Source of the DNA: Hydrogenophilus sp.
Lineage (GTDB): Bacteria; Pseudomonadota; Gammaproteobacteria; Burkholderiales; Thiobacillaceae
Assembly (NCBI GenBank): GCA_020692235.1
Contig: JAIMKU010000021.1
Coordinates: 1-32,786, forward strand
Length of the DNA stretch: 32,786 nucleotides
Direction: 5' to 3'
In this document: positions 27,102 through 32,786 of the stretch, in pieces
Layout of the letters: every line of letters begins with the position of its first letter
Position numbering within the stretch: position 1 is the first letter of the stretch
Made by a program: the position numbers and the translations under genes
The notes under the pieces: model-generated
Told to the model about the DNA's origin: nothing
What the model saw: the letters and a program-made list of their open reading frames with translations, nothing else
Database searches by the model: none

Positions 27102-27722
27102 ATGGATTTCGCCAGTCTGGTCTTCTACTTCCTTGCCGCCATCCTGCTTTTGAGCGGGCTTCGGGTGGTTACCGCCAAGAACCCGGTGCACTCGGCCCTG
27201 GCCCTGGTGCTGACCTTCTTCACCGCAGCGGGCCTTTGGATATTGCTTGAGGCCGAGTTCCTGGCCAACGCCCTGATCCTGGTTTACGTTGGCGCGGTGA
27301 TGGTCTTGTTCATCTTCGTGGTGATGATGCTGGACATCAATATCGAGGAGATGCGCAAGGGTTTCTGGGACCACCTGCCGCTGGCCGGGCTGGTTGCCGG
27401 GCTGATGGCAGTGGAGATGGTCATGGTGCTGGGCGGCGACCGTTTTGGTCTGAGCGCGCCGACCGCCAAGCCTGCGGGCTACAGCAATACGCGGGAACTG
27501 GGCCTCTTGCTCTACACCGATTACGTCTACGCCTTCGAACTGGCGGCGGTGATCCTGCTGGTGGCCATCGTCGCCGTCATTGCCCTGACCATGCGCCGTA
27601 ATCCCAATCGCAAGGCCATCGATCCTGGTTGGCAGTCCAAACAGACCGCCGAGGGCCATATCCGCATGGTCAACCTGAAGCCCCAGCACCCTGATTACAA
27701 AAATAAGGAGGATGACGAATGA
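27102..27722 (+). CDS. nuoJ: NADH-quinone oxidoreductase subunit J
   Basis: The 206-residue membrane subunit has five helices. The first carries [20 protein letters not shown], and [20 protein letters not shown] contains the conserved pi-bulge Tyr region. A charged C-terminal tail (about residues 165-206) extends past the last helix. ATG 27102 is used: the upstream frame is repeat sequence, and no clear ribosome site precedes it because the repeat occupies that place. The stop overlaps nuoK. Confidence 0.95.
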   Translation: MDFASLVFYFLAAILLLSGLRVVTAKNPVHSALALVLTFFTAAGLWILLEAEFLANALILVYVGAVMVLFIFVVMMLDINIEEMRKGFWDHLPLAGLVAGLMAVEMVMVLGGDRFGLSAPTAKPAGYSNTRELGLLLYTDYVYAFELAAVILLVAIVAVIALTMRRNPNRKAIDPGWQSKQTAEGHIRMVNLKPQHPDYKNKEDDE

Positions 27723-28024
27723 TCGGCGCGAATCATTACCTCATTCTCGGTTCCATCCTGTTCGCCATCGGCGTGCTGGGCATCTTTCTCAACCGGAAGA
27801 ACCTTATCGTCCTGCTGATGGCCATCGAGCTGATGCTGCTGGCGGTGAACCTGAATTTCATCGCCTTCTCCCATTTCCTCAACGATACGGCGGGGCAGGT
27901 GTTTGTGTTCTTCATCCTGACCGTCGCCGCAGCCGAATCGGCCATTGGCCTGGCCATCCTGGTAGTTTTGTTCCGCAACCTGCGCAGCATCAACGTCGAA
28001 GACCTCGACAGCCTGAAGGGATAG
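27719..28024 (+). CDS. nuoK: NADH-quinone oxidoreductase subunit K
   Basis: The 101-residue membrane subunit has three helices with the conserved membrane Glu in [16 protein letters not shown] and the second in [18 protein letters not shown], both part of the proton path. AAGGAGGATGACGA precedes the ATG, which overlaps the nuoJ stop. Confidence 0.96.
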   Translation: MIGANHYLILGSILFAIGVLGIFLNRKNLIVLLMAIELMLLAVNLNFIAFSHFLNDTAGQVFVFFILTVAAAESAIGLAILVVLFRNLRSINVEDLDSLKG

Positions 28025-28037
28025 GGGCGTGCCAATC

Positions 28038-30029
28038 ATGAACATGCAAACCCTCTACCTGACCGTTCCCCTGGCCCCACTCGCCGGCGCCGTCGTTGCC
28101 GGTCTGTTTGGCAAGCTGATCGGCCGGACCGGTGCCCATCTGGTCACCATACTGGGCGTGCTGGTCGCCTTCCTGGTCTCGCTGCTGATCTTCCAGGACG
28201 TGCTGGCCGGCCATACCTTCAACGGCGCCGTCTACACCTGGCTGACCTCAGGCGACCTTAGCCTGGAGGTCGGCTTCCTGATCGACCGGCTGACCGTGGT
28301 GATGATGCTGGTGGTGACCTTCGTCTCGCTCATGGTGTATATCTACTCCATCGGCTACATGGCCGACGACCCCGGTTACCAGCGCTTCTTCAGCTATATC
28401 GCGCTATTCACCTTCTCGATGTTGATGCTGGTGATGAGCAACAACTTCCTGCAATTGCTTTTCGGCTGGGAGGCAGTAGGCCTGGTGTCGTATCTGCTGA
28501 TCGGTTTCTGGTTTACCCGCGAGTCGGCCATCTATGCCAGCCTGAAGGCCTTCATGGTAAACCGGGTGGGTGACCTTGGTTTCCTGCTCGGCATCGGTCT
28601 GATACTGGCCTGGTTCGGCAGCCTGGACTACCAGCAGGTATTCCAGATGGCGCCTCAGATGGCCGGTCACACGATCGCCCTGATCGACGGTCATCCATGG
28701 TCGCTGCTGACAGTGATCTGTGTCCTGCTGTTCATCGGCGCCATGGGCAAATCGGCCCAGTTCCCGCTGCACGTCTGGCTGCCCGATTCGATGGAGGGTC
28801 CGACCCCGATCTCGGCGTTAATCCACGCGGCCACCATGGTCACCGCCGGTATCTTCATGGTGGCCAGGATGTCGCCGTTGTTTGAGTTGTCCGATACATC
28901 GCTGTCCTTCGTCATGATTATCGGCGCGATCACCGCCCTGTTCATGGGCTTCCTGGGGATGATCCAGAACGACATCAAGCGGGTGATCGCCTATTCGACC
29001 CTGTCCCAGCTCGGCTACATGACCGTCGCCCTGGGCGCCTCGGCGTACTCGGCGGCGATCTTCCACCTGATGACCCACGCTTTTTTCAAGGCCCTGCTGT
29101 TCCTGGCCGCCGGCTCGGTCATCATGGGCATGCACCACGATCAGGACATCCGCAATATGGGCGGCCTGAGGAAGTACATGCCGATCACCTGGATCACCAT
29201 GCTGATTGGCTCGCTGGCGCTGATCGGGACGCCCGGATTCTCCGGCTTCTACTCCAAGGATTCGATCATCGAGGCGGCGCAGGCCTCGCACCTCTGGGGG
29301 TCCGGCTTTGCCGCCTTTGCCGTGACCGCCAGCGTGTTCGTGACCGCCTTCTATTCCTTCCGCCTCTACTTCCTGGTGTTCCACGGCAAGGAGCGCTTCC
29401 ATAACGCCCACGCCGAGCACGATCACGGCGAGGAGGGCGACTCACATGGTCACCATGGCGCTCCGCATGAATCGCCCTGGGTGGTTACCGTGCCGCTGGT
29501 CCTGTTGGCCATCCCCTCCGTCTACGCCGGCTGGCCCTACATCGAGCCCCTGCTGTACGGCGGTTTCTTTGGCTCGGCCATCTACATCGACGCGGTAGCC
29601 CACCCGGCCATGGCCGAGCTCGGCGCCGAGTTTCATGGCCCGGCGGCCATGGCCCTGAGCGCCCTGACGACCCTGTCGCTCTGGCTGGCCGTGGCCGGCG
29701 TGGCTACAGCCTATTATCTGTACATGGTGCGCAAGGACCTGCCCGAGAAGATCAAGGCAAAGCTCGGTATCGTCTACGCCATACTGGACGACAAATACGG
29801 CTTCGACCGCTTCAATGACTGGTTCTTCGCCGGCGGCGCCCGCCTCCTGGGCGGCAAACTGTGGCGTTGGGGCGACGTCGCCGCCATCGACGGCGTGCTG
29901 GTCAACGGTACCGCCCGTCTGGTGGGCGAGATCGCCCGCATCTCCCGCTATCTGCAATCGGGATACATCTATCACTATGCCTTTGCCATGATTATCGGCG
30001 TGGTCTTGCTGGCGACCTGGTTCGTCTAG
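28038..30029 (+). CDS. nuoL: NADH-quinone oxidoreductase subunit L
   Basis: The 663-residue antiporter-like subunit is one of the three proton pumps. Conserved motifs are NNFLQLLFGWEAVGLVSYLL with the channel Glu, GKSAQFPLHVWLPDSMEGPT with Lys, and LIHAATMVTAGIFMV. A His-rich cytoplasmic or periplasmic loop (HDHGEEGDSHGHHGAPHE, about residue 460) precedes the last helices and the long lateral helix region. ATG 28038 is chosen: the 28029 GTG is too close to the AGGGG ribosome site. ATG 28044 is the alternative. Confidence 0.95.
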   Translation: MNMQTLYLTVPLAPLAGAVVAGLFGKLIGRTGAHLVTILGVLVAFLVSLLIFQDVLAGHTFNGAVYTWLTSGDLSLEVGFLIDRLTVVMMLVVTFVSLMVYIYSIGYMADDPGYQRFFSYIALFTFSMLMLVMSNNFLQLLFGWEAVGLVSYLLIGFWFTRESAIYASLKAFMVNRVGDLGFLLGIGLILAWFGSLDYQQVFQMAPQMAGHTIALIDGHPWSLLTVICVLLFIGAMGKSAQFPLHVWLPDSMEGPTPISALIHAATMVTAGIFMVARMSPLFELSDTSLSFVMIIGAITALFMGFLGMIQNDIKRVIAYSTLSQLGYMTVALGASAYSAAIFHLMTHAFFKALLFLAAGSVIMGMHHDQDIRNMGGLRKYMPITWITMLIGSLALIGTPGFSGFYSKDSIIEAAQASHLWGSGFAAFAVTASVFVTAFYSFRLYFLVFHGKERFHNAHAEHDHGEEGDSHGHHGAPHESPWVVTVPLVLLAIPSVYAGWPYIEPLLYGGFFGSAIYIDAVAHPAMAELGAEFHGPAAMALSALTTLSLWLAVAGVATAYYLYMVRKDLPEKIKAKLGIVYAILDDKYGFDRFNDWFFAGGARLLGGKLWRWGDVAAIDGVLVNGTARLVGEIARISRYLQSGYIYHYAFAMIIGVVLLATWFV

Positions 30030-30054
30030 CGGAAAGAACTCTCGGGAATACGCG

Positions 30055-31548
30055 ATGCTGGAAGGAATTGGAATCTTAAGCCTCACCATCTGGGTGCCCA
30101 TTGTGGCTGGCCTGCTCGTCCTGGCGCTCGGGGGCGACGACCGCAACGCCGCCGGCCAGCGCACCCTGGCCCTGATCGGTGCGGTACTCGGTTTGCTGGT
30201 CGCGATCCCTTTGTGGACCGGTTTCAACACCGGCACGCCCGCCATACAGTTCGAGGAAGCGCTGCCCTGGGTACCGGCCTTCAACATCTGGTACCACCTA
30301 GGTGTGGACGGCATCTCGATGCCCTTCATCCTGCTCAACAGCCTCACCACCGTATTGGTGGTCCTGGCCGGCTGGAAGGTGATTCAGACCAAGGTGGCCC
30401 AATACATGGCGGCCATGCTGATCCAGTCGGGCATCATCAACGGTGTCTTCGCCGCCCTTGACGGCATATTGTTCTATGTCTGTTTCGAGGCCATGCTGAT
30501 CCCGCTGTACCTGATTATCGGTATATGGGGCGGACCCAACCGGATCTACGCGGCGATCAAGTTCTTCATCTACACGTTGCTCGGCTCGCTCTTGATGTTG
30601 GTGGCGATGATCTACCTGTTCTTCGTCAGCGGCGGCAGCTTCGAGATCATAGTCTGGCATAAGGTGGGCCTGACCATGCTGGCCCAGGTACTGCTATTCG
30701 TGGTCTTCTTCTTCGCCTTCGCGGTCAAGGTGCCGATGTGGCCGGTGCATACCTGGCTGCCGGATGCCCACGTCGAGGCGCCGACCGGCGGTTCGGTGGT
30801 GCTGGCGGCGATCACCCTGAAGGTCGGCGCATATGGCTTGTTGCGCTTCACCCTGCCCGTCGTGCCGGATGCCGCCCATGAACTGACCTGGCTGATGGTC
30901 GGGCTGTCGCTCATCGCCGTGGTCTACATCGGCCTGGTGGCCCTGGTGCAGGCCGATATGAAGAAGCTGGTCGCCTATTCCTCGATCGCTCATATGGGTT
31001 TCGTCACCCTGGGTTTCTTCCTGTTTAACCAGTTGGGCATTGAGGGCGGTCTGGTTCAGATGATCTCGCACGGCTTTGTCGCCGGGGCCCTGTTCCTTTG
31101 CGTCGGCGTCCTGTATGACCGGGTCCATTCCCGGCAGATCGCCGATTACGGCGGCGTGGCCAATACCATGCCCCGGTTCGCCGCGCTGTTCATGCTGTTC
31201 GCCATGGCCAACTCGGGTCTGCCTGGCACCTCCGGCTTCGTCGGCGAGTTCATGGTTGTGCTCGGCGCCATGAAGGTGAACTTCTGGTGGGCGGCCGCCG
31301 CCGGCCTGACCCTGATCTTTGGCGCTGCCTACACCCTGTGGATGTACAAGCGGGTGGTCTACGGCAAGGTGGCCAACGAACACGTCGCCGGGCTGCAAGA
31401 CATCGACAGCCGGGAGTTCCTGGTGCTGGCGTCCCTTGCCATTGGCGTGCTGGCCATAGGCCTCTATCCGCTGCCCATCACCGACGTGATGCATGCCTCT
31501 GTCAATAATCTGCTGGAGCATGTCGCTCACAGCAAATTGATCCCTTAA
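30055..31548 (+). CDS. nuoM: NADH-quinone oxidoreductase subunit M
   Basis: The 497-residue antiporter-like proton pump has about 14 helices. Motifs include YVCFEAMLIPLYLIIGIWGG with the channel Glu, FAVKVPMWPVHTWLPDAHVE with the central Lys, and VALVQADMKKLVAYSSIAHM. Spacing to nuoL is 25 bp and to nuoN 10 bp. Confidence 0.96.
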   Translation: MLEGIGILSLTIWVPIVAGLLVLALGGDDRNAAGQRTLALIGAVLGLLVAIPLWTGFNTGTPAIQFEEALPWVPAFNIWYHLGVDGISMPFILLNSLTTVLVVLAGWKVIQTKVAQYMAAMLIQSGIINGVFAALDGILFYVCFEAMLIPLYLIIGIWGGPNRIYAAIKFFIYTLLGSLLMLVAMIYLFFVSGGSFEIIVWHKVGLTMLAQVLLFVVFFFAFAVKVPMWPVHTWLPDAHVEAPTGGSVVLAAITLKVGAYGLLRFTLPVVPDAAHELTWLMVGLSLIAVVYIGLVALVQADMKKLVAYSSIAHMGFVTLGFFLFNQLGIEGGLVQMISHGFVAGALFLCVGVLYDRVHSRQIADYGGVANTMPRFAALFMLFAMANSGLPGTSGFVGEFMVVLGAMKVNFWWAAAAGLTLIFGAAYTLWMYKRVVYGKVANEHVAGLQDIDSREFLVLASLAIGVLAIGLYPLPITDVMHASVNNLLEHVAHSKLIP

Positions 31549-31558
31549 GGTATCCGCG

Positions 31559-32786
31559 ATGACTCCCCCCTCGTCCGATTTCGTCACCGCCCTGCCAGAG
31601 ATCAGCCTGCTCGCCGTGGCCTGCGTGGTCCTCCTGGTCGAGGCCTACAACCAATCCAGGGCCGCAGTCTACCTGCTGACCCTGACCGGCTTGTTACTGA
31701 CCGCCGCGCTGGTGGTATTCACTGGCGCCGGCGTGCCTGTGCTGGCCTTCAACGGTCTGTACGTGGACGATCCCATGGGCGAGGTGCTCAAGCTGTTGAC
31801 CTGCTTCTCGGCCATCGCCGCGGTAATCTATTCGCGCCAGTTTCTGGCCGACCGCAAGATGCTCTCCGGTGACTATCTGGGACTTTTGCTATTTGCCGTG
31901 CTGGGGATGCTGGTCATGATCTCCGCCAACCATTTCCTGACCCTGTATCTAGGTCTGGAACTACTGTCCCTGGCGCTCTACGCCATGGTGGCCTTGGCGC
32001 GCGATTCGGTGCGCGCCACCGAGGCGGCCATGAAATACTTTGTGCTGGGCGCACTGGCCTCCGGTCTGCTGCTCTATGGCATGTCGCTAATCTATGGTCT
32101 GACCGGCTCGCTCGAACTAGGCAAGGTGGCCGAGGCCCTGCATTTCAACGTCAAGAGCGAGATCGTGCTGGCGTTTGGCCTGGTCTTTATCGTCGCTGGA
32201 CTGGGCTTCAAGCTGGGCGCCGCGCCGTTCCACATGTGGGCGCCGGACGTGTACCACGGTGCCCCCGCCGCCGTAACCCTGTTCGTCGGCACGGCGCCCA
32301 AGCTGGCCGCCTTCGCCTTCGCCATGCGCATCCTGGTGGACGGCTTGCAGCCCGCCCACGGCGACTGGCAGCAGATGCTCGCAGTGATGGCCGTGGCCTC
32401 GCTGGCCATCGGCAATATCGCCGCAATCGCTCAGACCAATATCAAGCGTATGCTGGCCTATTCGACCGTCTCCCACATGGGCTTTCTGCTCCTGGGCATG
32501 ATGACGGGTAGCCTGGCCGGCTATTCGGCCGCCATGTTCTATGCCGTGACCTATGTGCTGATGAGTCTGGGCGGTTTCGGTATGGTCACCTACCTGTCCA
32601 GGACCGGCGCCGAGGCCGAAAACCTGGATGACTTCAAGGGCCTCAACGCCCACCACCCCTGGCTGGCCGCCATCATGGCGATGGTCATGATGTCGATGGC
32701 CGGCTTGCCGCCGTTCGTCGGTTTTTACGCCAAGTTGACGATATTACAGGCACTGGTCGGCGCCGGCTGGATCGGCCTGGCGGTGG
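31559..32786 (+). CDS. nuoN: NADH-quinone oxidoreductase subunit N, 5' part (partial at right edge)
   Basis: From ATG 31559 the frame is open to the last base, giving 409 residues of an expected ~480-490. It begins MTPPSSDFVTALPEISLLAV. It contains the third antiporter-type proton path: TLYLGLELLSLALYAMVALA with the Glu, GFKLGAAPFHMWAPDVYHGA with the Lys, and IAQTNIKRMLAYSTVSHMGF. AAGGTATCCGCG precedes the start. The last helices lie beyond the window. Confidence 0.95.
   Translation, partial: MTPPSSDFVTALPEISLLAVACVVLLVEAYNQSRAAVYLLTLTGLLLTAALVVFTGAGVPVLAFNGLYVDDPMGEVLKLLTCFSAIAAVIYSRQFLADRKMLSGDYLGLLLFAVLGMLVMISANHFLTLYLGLELLSLALYAMVALARDSVRATEAAMKYFVLGALASGLLLYGMSLIYGLTGSLELGKVAEALHFNVKSEIVLAFGLVFIVAGLGFKLGAAPFHMWAPDVYHGAPAAVTLFVGTAPKLAAFAFAMRILVDGLQPAHGDWQQMLAVMAVASLAIGNIAAIAQTNIKRMLAYSTVSHMGFLLLGMMTGSLAGYSAAMFYAVTYVLMSLGGFGMVTYLSRTGAEAENLDDFKGLNAHHPWLAAIMAMVMMSMAGLPPFVGFYAKLTILQALVGAGWIGLAV

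Overview
The window looks like a chromosomal segment of a GC-rich betaproteobacterium. I infer this from gene order (ilvB-ilvH-ilvC-psd-pssA-leuA, and tpiA-secG-tRNA-Leu-nuoA to nuoN) and from protein style, such as the 417-residue NuoD and short NuoB of that class. Genus cannot be fixed from the sequence alone. Nearly all of the window is core metabolism. About 2.7 kb near the left end is accessory and heavily decayed.

Layout. 1-594 is the C-terminal end of a class I fumarase. 595-3393 is an accessory island: a frameshifted remnant of a papain-like/NlpC-P60 type protein, a REP-like palindrome, a complete IS1595-family element (926-1984) with perfect 8-bp target duplications but a broken transposase, an intact yefM/yoeB-type toxin-antitoxin pair with its own operator and promoter, the first ~35 codons of a KilA-N protein, the last ~30 codons of a REP-associated (RAYT) transposase on the other strand, and a pyrimidine-dimer glycosylase gene interrupted by one in-frame TGA. 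3394-5220 (minus) is an ATM1-type ABC exporter. 5312-11845 is branched-chain amino acid synthesis (ilvB, ilvH, ilvC, leuA) with phosphatidylethanolamine synthesis (psd, pssA) between. leuA ends in a strong hairpin shared with the convergent gene at 11920-12699, a membrane-anchored monoheme cytochrome c of unknown role with a strong promoter and a duplicated leader.

12980-16753 is the high-affinity phosphate transporter pstS-pstC-pstA-pstB, with a terminator after pstS and a weak candidate Pho box upstream of it. A much better Pho box (16821-16838) lies after pstB and before a small unknown 80-residue gene. Then follow tpiA, secG, tRNA-Leu(GAG) and the 14-gene respiratory complex I operon nuoA-nuoN, which runs off the right edge within nuoN. 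Most nuo genes overlap or touch. The exceptions are two spacers of 25 bp or less around nuoM and a 129-bp spacer before nuoJ, which carries a palindromic repeat related to one before psd.

I found no CRISPR array, prophage or multi-gene defence system, and nothing I would call a new system. The items most worth a second look are the membrane cytochrome at 11920-12699, the Pho box and small gene at 16821-17162, the repeat shared by the psd and nuoJ leaders, the YoeB-like toxin with Lys in place of the catalytic Glu46, and the single-nonsense glycosylase gene.
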